32,845 nucleotides of DNA from Thiotrichales bacterium (GTDB lineage Bacteria; Pseudomonadota; Gammaproteobacteria; UBA5335; SLRW01). Shown here piece after piece: positions 21,631-32,060 of this stretch. The notes under the pieces were generated by a model that was not told the origin of the DNA, searched no databases, and saw only the letters and a program-made list of their open reading frames with translations. The stretch's first letter is position 1; every line of letters starts with the position of its first letter. The position numbers were made by a program, and so were the translations under genes. The DNA lies in the NCBI GenBank assembly GCA_003567955.1, contig PWYF01000108.1, positions 1 through 32,845 on the forward strand, written 5' to 3'.

Positions 21631-23853
21631 TTATGCCGGTTTCCCGTCGTCAGTGTCATGACCTGCACCCGTCATTTCCGACTCTGCCAGCTGTCTGAAA
21701 ATTCGCCTCAATTCCCGCAACATCTTATTGCGTCCGCTCGGCGCTGTGGTCTCGTCTATCCGGGTATCATCCCGGACCTGGACAAGCCGGCGAAGCAGGA
21801 GTTCTTGCTGGGCGGGGGTCAGTAGCGGCGGCGTTTGCGGCTTATCCATCAATACCGCCAACGCCGTGCGGTACAGGGCCGGTAATACTGAGCTCAGGGA
21901 CGCATGCGATGCGCCGAAACGGGCAGCCTCCCGCCAATCGGCACAATTCAGCCGGACCCGGGCGCCGGGTCGCAGCCCCCGGAGCATGGCCAGTGCAACC
22001 GGGGCCGGCAGTGTGCGGTGTTGATCTCTGAGCAGAAATGGCAAGGCATCGCTGAAATGCCTGCGGCCATGGCGAACAAGTGCGCGGCCACGGGCCGTAA
22101 GTGGCCGCACGTACACCGCCGCACAGGCGCCACTGGCGGCGTCCCGCCCCGTCCCCAACCAGAGGGGATGGAATCCGCAGCTGCGCCAGAAGGCCAGCAC
22201 TTCCGGCGTGGCCCCGAAACTGGCCCCGACCAGCTCACAATCAAGCCGGCGGGCCTCGCGCATGACCTCGTACAGCAAGCGGCGACCCAGACCCCGGCGT
22301 GTGAGTGAGGGATGAACGGCAATCCGCTGCACCCGGATCTGGCGCAAGACCGAAGCCCCAGCCAGGCCAGCATGCGCCTCCAGCGACTGGGCCAGCAAAT
22401 GCCCCCGTGGACGGCGGCGCCCGGCATGCACTTCAGCTGCCAGCTTTGCTTCCAGACCACCTTCAACCCCCATCAGGGCAACCGCTACCACATGCTGTCG
22501 GTAACAAAGTACCAGCACGCGCAAATCGGGCGCATCCAGCAACTGGTGCAGATCCGAAGGCCGGGTCTGGTAATGCGCCTGAATCAGCAGGCCATAGACT
22601 TCCCGCAACATGCCTTCATTAGCGGCCAGTGCATCACGGTCAAGCACCTGCGCCTGAAGCGACTCAACACGAACATCGCCAATGCGGTCATCGGGCGCTG
22701 GGGTGGCATCCATTAGCAAAGCCCGGAAAAAAAGCGGCTCTACCGGGTCACCGGGCGCCCAGCGCACCGGCTGATGCAATTGCAGAGCACGCGCTTGTGG
22801 CCGGCGTTTTTTGAGTATGGTGGCAAAGCGCAGCGCAAAGCCCTGTCCACTGCCCTCATAACCATGCACGGTCGTGCTGAATACAATGCGTGGACAGTGC
22901 TCAAGAAGATTCTCCAGCAAGGCGACCGGCAGTGCCGCCGCCTCATCGACCAGCACCAGATCGGCTTGCGGCGCCTGCCGCAGCAATTCGTCGACAGGCG
23001 TATAGCGCAGACTTGCCCCGGCATAATCCAGACGATCTCCCGCCTCCCGTGCCGATGGCAGGCAGCGCCCGGCATGGCGAAACACCACCTCAACCGCGCC
23101 ACGACCCGGCCCGGTCACAATAATCTGACTGCCATGTTCGGCCATCAAACGGGCGGCAGCGATGCCCAGCGCCGCTGATTTCCCCCGGCCACGATCCGCC
23201 GTCACCATCAAGGGGCGCCGGGCATGGCCACATGCCACCCGCAGTATGGCAGTCACCGCCGCCTGCTGATCAGCATTACAACAGGGCGGCGAGACTTCAG
23301 GCACGGCCTCAAGCGTTTCCAGTTCAGGCTGCACAGGCGGTGGTGTGGTCGTATCCAGCACGCTTGCCGCTGCATCTGTCGACAGCTGACTGGCCAGACG
23401 CCGGGGCAGTCGAGTGCCAAAGGCCGACAATGACTGACCGTGCGAAAGCAGTCGTCTGGCGCCAAAACGCAGCTCCGCAGACCAGTGTTCGGGAGGCGGG
23501 GCCAGCAACAGGAGTAGCCCTCCGCGCTGGACCACGCCCTGGGTGGCAGCGAGGACATTGACGGACAAATCGGTGTAAAGATCGACCGCCAGCACATCAC
23601 ATTCATCCCCGAGCAAGCCGGTCAGGCGGGAGCCCGAGACACGCTTCAGGCCTTGCGGCGCCGATGCGCCCACCCAGCGCGTCTCGCCGGGATCACGATC
23701 GCACATGAAGCGGGCGGCCAGATCACGAACCCTGTCGCTCTCCCCGGTGACCACAACAACATGGCGGGTACCGGCACGACGAACCCTGGCCTCCAGCTGC
23801 TGCAACCACTGCAAGCAGATGTCGGCGGCAGGATGTGGATCAGTTGATTTCAT
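21631..23853 (-). CDS. tmcA: tRNA(Met) cytidine acetyltransferase TmcA
   Basis: Walker A-type TADRGRGKSAALGIAAARL, VDEAAALPVALLENLL, FSTTVHGYEGSGQGFALRF, GNAT region RIAVHPSLTRRGLGRRLL, VGASFGATPEVLAFWRSCGF; start MKSTDPHP at 23853 preferred over 23931. Confidence 0.95.
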   Translation of the reverse strand: MKSTDPHPAADICLQWLQQLEARVRRAGTRHVVVVTGESDRVRDLAARFMCDRDPGETRWVGASAPQGLKRVSGSRLTGLLGDECDVLAVDLYTDLSVNVLAATQGVVQRGGLLLLLAPPPEHWSAELRFGARRLLSHGQSLSAFGTRLPRRLASQLSTDAAASVLDTTTPPPVQPELETLEAVPEVSPPCCNADQQAAVTAILRVACGHARRPLMVTADRGRGKSAALGIAAARLMAEHGSQIIVTGPGRGAVEVVFRHAGRCLPSAREAGDRLDYAGASLRYTPVDELLRQAPQADLVLVDEAAALPVALLENLLEHCPRIVFSTTVHGYEGSGQGFALRFATILKKRRPQARALQLHQPVRWAPGDPVEPLFFRALLMDATPAPDDRIGDVRVESLQAQVLDRDALAANEGMLREVYGLLIQAHYQTRPSDLHQLLDAPDLRVLVLCYRQHVVAVALMGVEGGLEAKLAAEVHAGRRRPRGHLLAQSLEAHAGLAGASVLRQIRVQRIAVHPSLTRRGLGRRLLYEVMREARRLDCELVGASFGATPEVLAFWRSCGFHPLWLGTGRDAASGACAAVYVRPLTARGRALVRHGRRHFSDALPFLLRDQHRTLPAPVALAMLRGLRPGARVRLNCADWREAARFGASHASLSSVLPALYRTALAVLMDKPQTPPLLTPAQQELLLRRLVQVRDDTRIDETTAPSGRNKMLRELRRIFRQLAESEMTGAGHDTDDGKPA

Positions 23854-23958
23854 TGCGGCTATCCGCTGTGCAGGGAACCGTAAGCCCCGGAGGCTGTCAG
23901 ACTGGCATAGGTATCCTATGCCCCGTCCCACTCACAAGCCGATACAAGGAATCACAGC

Positions 23959-24135
23959 ATGCTTGTTCTGACACGTACACCCGACCAGTCCCTGCGCATT
24001 GGTGACGAAATTACCGTCACTGTAGTGCAGGTTCGCGGCAACCAGGTCAAGCTGGGCATTGAAGCCCCGGCCCACATCCCGGTGCACCGGGAGGAAATCT
24101 GGCTGCGTGATCGGGCCTCCGGAGACCAAAACTGA
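23959..24135 (+). CDS. csrA: carbon storage regulator CsrA/RsmA family
   Basis: 58-aa ORF below the track cut-off: [58 protein letters not shown]; matches the CsrA core (MLx[18 protein letters not shown]); acaagga RBS upstream. Confidence 0.95.
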   Translation: MLVLTRTPDQSLRIGDEITVTVVQVRGNQVKLGIEAPAHIPVHREEIWLRDRASGDQN

Positions 24136-24146
24136 CACAATTCGTT

Positions 24147-24998
24147 TCAGTTGCCGTCGATCTCCGCTTGCAAACCCCGTATCTGCGCTCGCAGGAGTTC
24201 GGCGACATCACTGTCCTCGGGCATTTGCTCAAGCAGCCGCTGCCAGTAAGTGCGCGCGGCAGGCAAATCACCCTGTTCCACGGCGGCAACACCGGCCAGC
24301 CACAAGGCCTTGGGTTGCTCCGGGTCCAGTTGCAGTGCCTGTTCCAGCAGCGCCCTGCCCTGCGCATCCCAGCCTGGCCCGTCTGCCTGTGCCGCCCGGG
24401 CTTCAGCATAATCGACCAGGGGGCGGGGATCCGTCTCCAGATGTTGCACCGCCTGTTCAAAAGCCGTGACGGCCGCATCAATATCTTCCAGCGCCATATA
24501 AACCCGACCAAGTACCAGCCAGCCGAGACCGTCATCCGGTTCAACCGCCAGCCGCTGGTGCAGGTTATCAGCCATTTGCGAAAGCTGCCCGGCATCCGCC
24601 TGGGCCACCGCATCAGGCGTGCCCGCCATTGCCAGCAGCGACGGATCCGGACGTACGGATAAATACGCGGCCAGGGCGATCAAGGGCACCAGCACCAGCA
24701 CACCCAGGGCCATGGCGCGGCCGGTGCCCTGCTCGCTGCTGCCCGCCTCCCGGGCCTCCGCCGTATCCTCAAGCAACTGGTGATCCAGCTCGGCCCGGGC
24801 CTGCTCGGCTGCTTCAACACTCAGCAAGCCAGTGGCAACTTCCTCCTCGAGCTCACGACTGCGCTGGCGGTACACCGCCAGATTGGCAGCCTCGGCACTC
24901 ACCGCAGCCGCGCTTGCCGGCCGCCACAACACCCTGGTCAACAACAGGGCAACCGCCGCAATCAAAAGCGCTGACAGGGCCCAGAACAACCAGCTCAC
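24147..24998 (-). CDS. ccmI: c-type cytochrome biogenesis protein CcmI (TPR)
   Basis: N-terminal TM helices, NLAVYRQRSRELEEEVATGLLS motif, TPR repeats; last gene of the ccm cluster. Confidence 0.92.
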   Translation of the reverse strand: MSWLFWALSALLIAAVALLLTRVLWRPASAAAVSAEAANLAVYRQRSRELEEEVATGLLSVEAAEQARAELDHQLLEDTAEAREAGSSEQGTGRAMALGVLVLVPLIALAAYLSVRPDPSLLAMAGTPDAVAQADAGQLSQMADNLHQRLAVEPDDGLGWLVLGRVYMALEDIDAAVTAFEQAVQHLETDPRPLVDYAEARAAQADGPGWDAQGRALLEQALQLDPEQPKALWLAGVAAVEQGDLPAARTYWQRLLEQMPEDSDVAELLRAQIRGLQAEIDGN

Positions 24999-25456
24999 GA
25001 TGCCTCACCCTCCCCAAGCAACCGCTTCAGGCGGGCCTGTTCGTCCGGATCAAGCGCTGCCTCATCCTGACCCGGTCGACGGCGCCACAGATAAACCGCC
25101 ACACCGGCCAGCGCCAGCAACAAAATCACAAAAGGACCAACCCACAACGCCAGCGTCTGGGCCCGCAGGGGGGGGCGATAAAGCACATAATCGCCGTAGC
25201 GCTCGACCAGAAAAGACCGGATTTCGGCATCAGACTTCTCTTCCCGAATCATTCGCGCCACTTCGCGACGCAAATCCTGGGCCAACTCGGCAGGCGAACC
25301 GGCCAGCGATTCGTTCTGACATACCATGCAACGCATTTCCCGCAGCATGTTGTCATAACGCGCCTGCTTTTCCGGATTATCAAACTCCTGCGGCGCCGCA
25401 GCCACAGAAGCGCCGGCAAACAGTATCAGCATGCTCAGCAGCGAGATGACTTTCAT
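24995..25456 (-). CDS. ccmH: cytochrome c-type biogenesis protein CcmH
   Basis: MRCMVCQNESLAGSPAELAQDLRREV (RCxxC motif) and FLVERYGDYVLYRPPL. Confidence 0.96.
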   Translation of the reverse strand: MKVISLLSMLILFAGASVAAAPQEFDNPEKQARYDNMLREMRCMVCQNESLAGSPAELAQDLRREVARMIREEKSDAEIRSFLVERYGDYVLYRPPLRAQTLALWVGPFVILLLALAGVAVYLWRRRPGQDEAALDPDEQARLKRLLGEGEAS

Positions 25457-25992
25457 GGGGACTCTCCTGCCCGCAATTCCCGTACCAGCGGCATGATTTC
25501 GTTTTCCAGTATGCGCTCGTCGATCGGACCCACATGCTTGTAGCGAATCACCCCTTCAGCATCGACCACATAGGTTTCCGGGACACCATAAACGCCCCAG
25601 TCAATCCCGGTGCGCCCTTCCCTGTCCAGAGCCACCCGCCGATAAGGATTGCCATGACGGGCAAGCCACTCGCGGGCAGCTTCGGGCTGGTCACGATAGT
25701 TCAGACCTATAATCGGGACTTCCTCGCGGGCCACCAGTTCCATGAACAGCGGGTGTTCGTCCAGGCACGGCGGACACCAGGAGGCCCAGACATTAAACAG
25801 CGCCGCACCCTCGGCGCTGATATCCGCCTCGGTCACGGTTTCGCCCTCGCGCTCCAGATCCGGCAATTCAAAGGCGGGCGCCGGCTTTCCGATCAGCGGC
25901 GACGGCACCCGGTCAGGATCCAGACCCAGCCCAACCCAGAGCAATACTGCCAGCGCGATCAATATCAGCAGAGGCAGGCCCGCGCGAATCAT
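25453..25992 (-). CDS. ccmG: thiol:disulfide interchange protein CcmG/DsbE
   Basis: FNVWASWCPPCLDEHP thioredoxin motif; YGVPETYVVDAEGVIRYKHVGPI. Confidence 0.96.
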   Translation of the reverse strand: MIRAGLPLLILIALAVLLWVGLGLDPDRVPSPLIGKPAPAFELPDLEREGETVTEADISAEGAALFNVWASWCPPCLDEHPLFMELVAREEVPIIGLNYRDQPEAAREWLARHGNPYRRVALDREGRTGIDWGVYGVPETYVVDAEGVIRYKHVGPIDERILENEIMPLVRELRAGESP

Positions 25993-27950
25993 GCCGACTT
26001 GCCCTCAATAGCGCGGTCGTCGCGCCGGCGGGCGCGATAACGTCGGTCCGATATGGCCAGCAAGCCCCCCAGCACCATCAATCCGGCGCCACCCCAGATC
26101 CAGTGCACCATCGGCTTGAAATGAATGCGCACGGTCCATGCCCCGTCACCCAACGGCTCTCCCAGCGCGGTAAACAGGTCCCGCCAGGGGCGCGGATGAC
26201 GTGACGCCTGGGTCATGGGTTCACGCTGGACCCGATAGTAACGCTTCTGCGGAGTCAGCGTGGTGACATATCGGCCATTGCGCTCAACCCTGAGCACGCC
26301 CTCAATCGCATCAAAATTGGGGCCGGCGACTTCCCGCACCCCGCCAAAGCGGAACTCATACCCCGCAACTTCCAGTGTATCGCCTGGCGCCATACGCACA
26401 TGGCGTTCAATCTCGAAGGCACTGACTACCGTCACCCCGACGACCAGTACCGCGACCCCCACGTGCGCCAGGTGCATGCCGAAAAAGCCGGCAGGAATCC
26501 GCCGCAGGCCGGCCAAACCGCCATGGCGGCGCAACCGCTCAAACACGCCCTGAGCACTGCTCAACACAATCCACAAGGCCATGAACAGCCCCACAAAAAC
26601 CAGCAACCCCGCCTGGCCCCACAGCCACAGCAACAGAATAGCGCACAAGGCAACAGCGACACCGAAAGTCAGCCACAAGCGACGCGCCAGTGCCGCCGCA
26701 TCCGCGCGTTTCCAGGCCACCCACGGCCCCAGCCCGACGAGCAGCAGCAACGGTAACATCAGGGGCACGAATACCGCCTCAAAATAGGGCGGCCCGACTG
26801 AAATCCGTCCTTGCCCGAGCGCGTCCATGATCAAGGGGTACAATGTGCCCAGCATGACTGTGGCAGCCGCAGTCACCAGGAATACATTATTCGCCAGCAT
26901 CAACGTTTCGCGCGAGAACAGCTCGAAGCTGACCACGCTGCGTACCCGTGGCGCCCGCCAGGCGTAAAGCAACAGTGGTGCGCCCACCGCAATCACGAAG
27001 AAACCCAGCAGGAATGCCCCCCGTTCGGGATCGGTGGCAAAAGCATGTACCGAGGTCAGCACCCCGGAACGCACCAGGAAAGTCCCCAGCAGACTGAGCG
27101 CAAAGGCCGAAATCGCCAGCAACACCGTCCAGATTTTGAAGGCGCCGCGCTTTTCGGTCACGGCCAGCGAATGAATCAATGCCGTGCCTACCAGCCAGGG
27201 CAGGAAAGAAGCATTTTCCACCGGATCCCAGAACCACCAGCCGCCCCAGCCGAGCTCGTAATAGGCCCACCAGCTGCCCAGCGCAATCCCGGCGGTAAGA
27301 AACAGCCAGGCAGCGGTGGTCCAGGGGCGCGACCAGCGCGCCCAGGCTGAATCCAGCCGGCCGCCGATCAGGGCGGCCACGGCCAGGGCATAGGCCACGG
27401 CAAAACCGACATAGCCCATATACAACAGGGGTGGATGAATAATCATCCCGGGATCCTGCAACAGCGGATTGAGGTCAGTCCCCTGCATCGGCGCGGGGAA
27501 CAACCGCTCGAAAGGATTAGAGGTAAACAGGGTAAAGGCAATAAAGCCCAGGCTGACCATACCCAGTACCGCCAGCACCCGGGCAGTAAACACCTCGGGC
27601 AGGGCGCGGCTGAATACTGACACCGCGACTGTCCAGCCGCCCAGCATCACCAGCCACAACAACAACGAGCCCTCATGCCCGCCCCACACGGCAGTCAGAC
27701 GATAAACCAGGGGTAATTCGGTATGCGAGTTACCGGCTACGTACAGCACGGAAAAATCATGCGCCACAAAGGCCCAGCTGAGGCAGGCGTAGGCCAGCAT
27801 CAACAGCAGCAGCATCACCACCGAGGCCGGGTGCGCTACCGCCATCCAGGCATGGTTGCCCCGCAGGGCGCCGGCCAGCGGCACCACCGACAAGACGACC
27901 GCCACCGCCAGGGCAAGCGCAAGGGCCAGATTACCAAGCTCGGGGATCAT
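25989..27950 (-). CDS. ccmF: heme lyase CcmF
   Basis: 653 aa; tryptophan-rich [32 protein letters not shown]. Confidence 0.97.
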   Translation of the reverse strand: MIPELGNLALALALAVAVVLSVVPLAGALRGNHAWMAVAHPASVVMLLLLMLAYACLSWAFVAHDFSVLYVAGNSHTELPLVYRLTAVWGGHEGSLLLWLVMLGGWTVAVSVFSRALPEVFTARVLAVLGMVSLGFIAFTLFTSNPFERLFPAPMQGTDLNPLLQDPGMIIHPPLLYMGYVGFAVAYALAVAALIGGRLDSAWARWSRPWTTAAWLFLTAGIALGSWWAYYELGWGGWWFWDPVENASFLPWLVGTALIHSLAVTEKRGAFKIWTVLLAISAFALSLLGTFLVRSGVLTSVHAFATDPERGAFLLGFFVIAVGAPLLLYAWRAPRVRSVVSFELFSRETLMLANNVFLVTAAATVMLGTLYPLIMDALGQGRISVGPPYFEAVFVPLMLPLLLLVGLGPWVAWKRADAAALARRLWLTFGVAVALCAILLLWLWGQAGLLVFVGLFMALWIVLSSAQGVFERLRRHGGLAGLRRIPAGFFGMHLAHVGVAVLVVGVTVVSAFEIERHVRMAPGDTLEVAGYEFRFGGVREVAGPNFDAIEGVLRVERNGRYVTTLTPQKRYYRVQREPMTQASRHPRPWRDLFTALGEPLGDGAWTVRIHFKPMVHWIWGGAGLMVLGGLLAISDRRYRARRRDDRAIEGKSA

Positions 27951-28459
27951 TGACGGTAACCGCTTTCGTAATCGCTGTCGTTCTCACGCGAGTACCCGTC
28001 CGTCTGATACTGCTTCATCTCGTGCTGCGGCATTTTGCCCGCAGCCTTCAGGGCCTCGGCAACTTCCGGTGGCATGTAGTTCTCGTCATGCTTCGCCAGC
28101 ACCTGCGAAGCCCGGAACACCCCGTCCTGACCCAGCTGCCCCATAGCCACGATCCCCTGCCCCTCGCGAAAAAGATCGGGCAGGATGCCATCGTAAAACA
28201 CGCGCACACTGTGGGCGCCGTCGGTCAGCTCGAATGACACCTCAGTGCTGTCCTGCTCACGCCGCACACTGTCTTCCACCACCAGCCCCCCGGCTCTGAA
28301 GGTGCGCTCCACAGGTGCCTCGCCCGCGGCGATCTGCGAGGGGCTGAAAAAGAACAGCAGATTTTCGCGAAAAGCCGTCATCGTCAGGGCGGTGGCAATA
28401 CCCACGCCGATCACAATGAACAGCACACCGTAAAGGCGGCGCTTGCGTTGTGGATGCAT
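27947..28459 (-). CDS. ccmE: heme chaperone CcmE
   Basis: [14 protein letters not shown]-terminus, heme-binding HxxxY in [13 protein letters not shown]. Confidence 0.96.
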   Translation of the reverse strand: MHPQRKRRLYGVLFIVIGVGIATALTMTAFRENLLFFFSPSQIAAGEAPVERTFRAGGLVVEDSVRREQDSTEVSFELTDGAHSVRVFYDGILPDLFREGQGIVAMGQLGQDGVFRASQVLAKHDENYMPPEVAEALKAAGKMPQHEMKQYQTDGYSRENDSDYESGYRQ

Positions 28460-28668
28460 CAGTCTGGAACCCTCCCGGAAGCTGCCCCGGTCCGTTCAGC
28501 CAGGGTCTCACGTCGGCGCTGCTGGCGGGCTACCAGCCGCAGTGCCTGACGACGACGCAACAGCGGCGCCAGTACGTTAAAAACAATCACGCCCGCAAAC
28601 ACAGCATAGGCGCTCCAGACATACACACCACGCCCGCCCATGGAGAAAAATTCCTGTATCGCTTCCAT
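28459..28668 (-). CDS. ccmD: heme exporter protein CcmD
   Basis: 69 aa, [34 protein letters not shown]; between ccmC and ccmE. Confidence 0.92.
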   Translation of the reverse strand: MEAIQEFFSMGGRGVYVWSAYAVFAGVIVFNVLAPLLRRRQALRLVARQQRRRETLAERTGAASGRVPD

Positions 28669-29405
28669 CAGACACCTGCCTCTCGAGCTGCCCAGCGACT
28701 GCTGCGTTCACGTTCCAGCATCAGGGCGCGTCCCCATGACAACAGCGCGCCGGCATAGAACAGCATGCTGCCCAGGGCCATCAGCAGCAGCGGCACCAGC
28801 ATAGTGATATGGATTGCTGGCGCCGACAGTCGCGCCACGGTGGGCCCCTGGTGCAGGGTATTCCACCAATACACTGAAAAATGAATGATCGGGATATTGA
28901 CCAGGCCCACCAAAGCCAGAATGGCACAGGCCCGCGCCGCGTTGCGGCGGTCTTCAATCGCATTTTCCAGCGCGATAAAGCCCAGATATAAAAACAGCAA
29001 TACCAGCACCGAAGTCAGGCGGGCGTCCCAAACCCACCAGGTTCCCCAGGTGGGCTGCCCCCAGATGGCGCCAGTCGCCAGTGCCAGAATGGTGAACGAG
29101 GCACCTGTGCGGGCGCCGGCACTGGTGATGACCTCCGCCACCTTGAGTCGCCAGATCAGGCCGATGGCGCCTGTTACCGCCATCACCACATAGGCAAACA
29201 TGGCCACCCAGGCCGCCGGCACATGGATGTAAATAATGCGATAGACCTGACCCTGCTCATAATCAGCAGGCGCCAGCACCAGCCCGCCCCACAGCCCGGC
29301 CAGTATCAGCAGGGCAGCCAGGGTCCACAGCACACGCTGCCAGCGCCCGGCTCGTTGATAAAATACCGGTGGAGAGCCCCATTCATGCAGGTAACGCAGC
29401 ATCAT
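28668..29405 (-). CDS. ccmC: heme exporter protein CcmC
   Basis: YIHVPAAWVAMFAY and GQPTWGTWWVWDARLTSVLVLLFLYLG. Confidence 0.96.
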   Translation of the reverse strand: MMLRYLHEWGSPPVFYQRAGRWQRVLWTLAALLILAGLWGGLVLAPADYEQGQVYRIIYIHVPAAWVAMFAYVVMAVTGAIGLIWRLKVAEVITSAGARTGASFTILALATGAIWGQPTWGTWWVWDARLTSVLVLLFLYLGFIALENAIEDRRNAARACAILALVGLVNIPIIHFSVYWWNTLHQGPTVARLSAPAIHITMLVPLLLMALGSMLFYAGALLSWGRALMLERERSSRWAAREAGV

Positions 29406-30070
29406 TCACCCATCGTGATACGCAAGGCCGCGGCAGCGGCCGGAGGCGCCAGGGTCACCGCCAGCGCCAGCATGGCGGCCAGAAAAAGAATCGGTGCCGT
29501 CCAGGGCAAACCACTGGCGGCGTGCTCAACCGCGCCCGCGCCAAAAATCAGCACCGGGATATACAGCGGCAACATCAACAGGGCCAGCAACATCCCACCC
29601 CGACGTAACCCCACGGTCAGGGCCACTCCGATCGCCCCCACCAAGCTTAACACCGGGGTGCCCAGCAACAGGCTCAAAAGCAGAGCCGGCATGGCCTCGA
29701 CCGGCAAGTTTAACAGCAGCGCCAGCAGCGGTGCGAGTAATACCAGGGGCAATCCCGCCACCAGCCAGTGCGCCAGCACGCGTGCACCCACAAGCACACT
29801 ATGTGGACACGGGCTGAGCAGCATTTGTTCCAGACTGCCGTCGGCAAAATCTTCCCGAAACAGGGCGTCCATGGACATCAACGCCGCCAGCAACGCCGCC
29901 ACCCAGACCACGCCCGGCGCCACGGCGGCAAGCAGCCGCGGGTCTCCGCCCAGCGCCAGCGGGAAAATACTGGTCACCATGACAAAGAAAATCAGCGGGT
30001 TGGCCAGATCACCGCGACGCCGGACAGCCAGCAGCAGATCACGGCGCAACAGCGCAACAAAGGCCATCAT
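29402..30070 (-). CDS. ccmB: heme exporter protein CcmB
   Basis: 222 aa membrane protein; DGSLEQMLLSPCPHSVLVGARVLAHWL; location. Confidence 0.95.
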   Translation of the reverse strand: MMAFVALLRRDLLLAVRRRGDLANPLIFFVMVTSIFPLALGGDPRLLAAVAPGVVWVAALLAALMSMDALFREDFADGSLEQMLLSPCPHSVLVGARVLAHWLVAGLPLVLLAPLLALLLNLPVEAMPALLLSLLLGTPVLSLVGAIGVALTVGLRRGGMLLALLMLPLYIPVLIFGAGAVEHAASGLPWTAPILFLAAMLALAVTLAPPAAAAALRITMGE

Positions 30071-30714
30071 GCCGCCACCTCCAGCGCGATACGGGTAACC
30101 GTCCGTCGCTGCGCCAGCGCCATGGGCTGGTGCGTGGTCAACACCACCATGCCGCCAGCCTCGGCGTGGCCGGCAACGGTGGACTCGACCCAGGCCCGAC
30201 CACTGACATCCAGGGCCGTCAGGGGCTCATCCAGAATCCACAATAACGCGCCCTGCAATTGCAGGCGCGCCAGCGAGGCACGCCGGCGCTGGCCCGCCGA
30301 AAGCTGACGCACCGGCACATCCTCAAAGCCACGCAGGCCGGCATGATCCAGCGCCGCCTGCGTCGCGGAGGCATCGGCCGAACGCCCGGCCAGCGCTGCC
30401 GCGACCTGCAGGTTCTCGCTGGCCGTCAGATCAAGCTTCAGGGCATCTGAATGGCCGACATAGCCCCGTGCCCGGGCATAATCGCCGGCGTTCTCCGTGA
30501 TCGGCCGACCGGCCCAGCGTATTTCGCCGGCCGCCGGTTGCAGCAGACCGCAAAGCAGGCGTAACAGGGTTGTCTTGCCCGCACCATTGGGCCCCTCAAT
30601 GTGCGCTATGGCGCCAGGCTCAAGCGTAAAGGAGAGACCATGAAAAAGTTCGCGATCATCACGCCAGACAGCAAGATCACGCACTTCCAGCCGGGGCCCG
30701 CCACGCTCACTCAC
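30067..30714 (-). CDS. ccmA: heme exporter ATP-binding protein CcmA
   Basis: Walker A GPNGAGKTTLLRLLCGLL, signature LSAGQRRRASLARL, Walker B LWILDEPLTALD. Confidence 0.96.
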   Translation of the reverse strand: MSERGGPRLEVRDLAVWRDDRELFHGLSFTLEPGAIAHIEGPNGAGKTTLLRLLCGLLQPAAGEIRWAGRPITENAGDYARARGYVGHSDALKLDLTASENLQVAAALAGRSADASATQAALDHAGLRGFEDVPVRQLSAGQRRRASLARLQLQGALLWILDEPLTALDVSGRAWVESTVAGHAEAGGMVVLTTHQPMALAQRRTVTRIALEVAA

Positions 30715-31631
30715 GCCCCGGCACCCACCAGTTCGCCCGTGATTGATGCCGCCACGTGCGGACGCGCTTCCGGCTGCCCTGCCCCGTCAAGGCCGTAAAA
30801 GCCGCCCCTGACGAAAGTCTGATCGCCATTGCAAAACAGACGGGCCTGCAGGATGAACCGCTGGCCGGGGAAAAAGGGCTTGCGAAACAGCACCCGGCAA
30901 CGGCTGATCCGGTGCGCGGTGAGCGACAGTGAAGCCGCATTCAACAGGCGACTGGTCTGGTTCTCCATGCCCATGAGGTATTCCAGCACATTGACGTGCT
31001 GGTTGATGTCTGTGTTGGGCAAGCCCCAGATATCGTCGCGGTCACAATCCGGCCCACCCGTCGCCTCGACATAGCCTTCGGGCACTGCCAGCACACTGTC
31101 AATATTCGGCATATCCCCGGTCCAGGCATGTTCGCGCAAGCCCTGCAGCGCCTCAGGCACCGCCACGACCCGGCGTTCAACCGGGGGTGCCGCAGGGCGC
31201 GTGAGCACATGCAATACATGAGCGCTGCCGGCCTCTACGAGCTCATCGGCATCAGGGTCATAGCCGAGGCTGTCGCGGCCCCCGCCCTGGCGACGGCCAC
31301 GAATACGCGTCAGCGAATCCAGAATCAGCCTGTCGCCCCGTTCTCCCGCGCTGCGCCGCAACTTCAATTCGTGGTTGGTAAGCAGCGAACGGGCAAAGGC
31401 CAGCGGGGCATTGGTATTGTGGAAATCCACGTAAAACAGGACCGGGGCAATCCCGTCCCGGCGCAGCTGCATCATGGAAAACCGACGCTCCATATGGGCA
31501 AACATGGAGGGCATGCAGATACCGATATAAGCCCGCATACGCAGATTGAAGTTCATATCAATCTGCTCGAAACCGGTCGGGGTCTTGCCCTCCCCGACCA
31601 GCGCATCAAGCTCGGCGGTGACTTCATTCAT
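30711..31631 (-). CDS. hotdog-fold / acyl-ACP thioesterase-like protein
   Basis: LPNTDINQHVNVLEYLMGMENQTSR resembles the thioesterase DxNxHVNNxxY signature; following hotdog-like strand region RVLFRKPFFPGQRFILQARLFCNGDQTFVRGGFYGLDG; overlaps ccmA start by 4 nt. Confidence 0.65.
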   Translation of the reverse strand: MNEVTAELDALVGEGKTPTGFEQIDMNFNLRMRAYIGICMPSMFAHMERRFSMMQLRRDGIAPVLFYVDFHNTNAPLAFARSLLTNHELKLRRSAGERGDRLILDSLTRIRGRRQGGGRDSLGYDPDADELVEAGSAHVLHVLTRPAAPPVERRVVAVPEALQGLREHAWTGDMPNIDSVLAVPEGYVEATGGPDCDRDDIWGLPNTDINQHVNVLEYLMGMENQTSRLLNAASLSLTAHRISRCRVLFRKPFFPGQRFILQARLFCNGDQTFVRGGFYGLDGAGQPEARPHVAASITGELVGAGA

Positions 31632-31688
31632 GCCATGCTTACTCCAGGGGAGAGTGTGACTGGCCGCGCTTGCAGCGCCGGCGGAAAA

Positions 31689-32060
31689 TCAATCCTGGTC
31701 GCGGGAATCCGAGCTGCGCAGGGTGTGCGTCTCATCATCGTAACGCCCCTTGAGCTCATCGAGTATGGTATTGGACCATAACTCCACCCCCACAAAGTAG
31801 GCGGCCCGCCCCACAATATGGGCCGCCACGGGCGCCGTCAGAATAATGAAAATAACAATCGCGACGGCGCGCGTAACCACACCCGGGTCATCGAAGTACA
31901 CCGCCACCGCGGCCACCATCAGCCCGCCACCCAGGGCGCCCGCTTTGGTCGTGGCATGCATGCGGCACAGCAAGTCAGGCATGCGGACCAGCCCCAGTGC
32001 CGCCACCAGCATGAGCCCGGCACCCAACAGCAAGAGCCCGGCTACAATCCACTCAGTCAT
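31689..32060 (-). CDS. mrpG: Na+/H+ antiporter subunit G (MnhG/MrpG/PhaG)
   Basis: LGLVRMPDLLCRMHATTKAGALGGGLMVAAVAV, PVAAHIVGRAAY signature; start chosen at MTEWIVAG. Confidence 0.93.
   Translation of the reverse strand: MTEWIVAGLLLLGAGLMLVAALGLVRMPDLLCRMHATTKAGALGGGLMVAAVAVYFDDPGVVTRAVAIVIFIILTAPVAAHIVGRAAYFVGVELWSNTILDELKGRYDDETHTLRSSDSRDQD

Noticed and set aside
23932-24138. 68-aa minus-strand ORF
   Set aside because: Directly antisense to the well-supported csrA gene.
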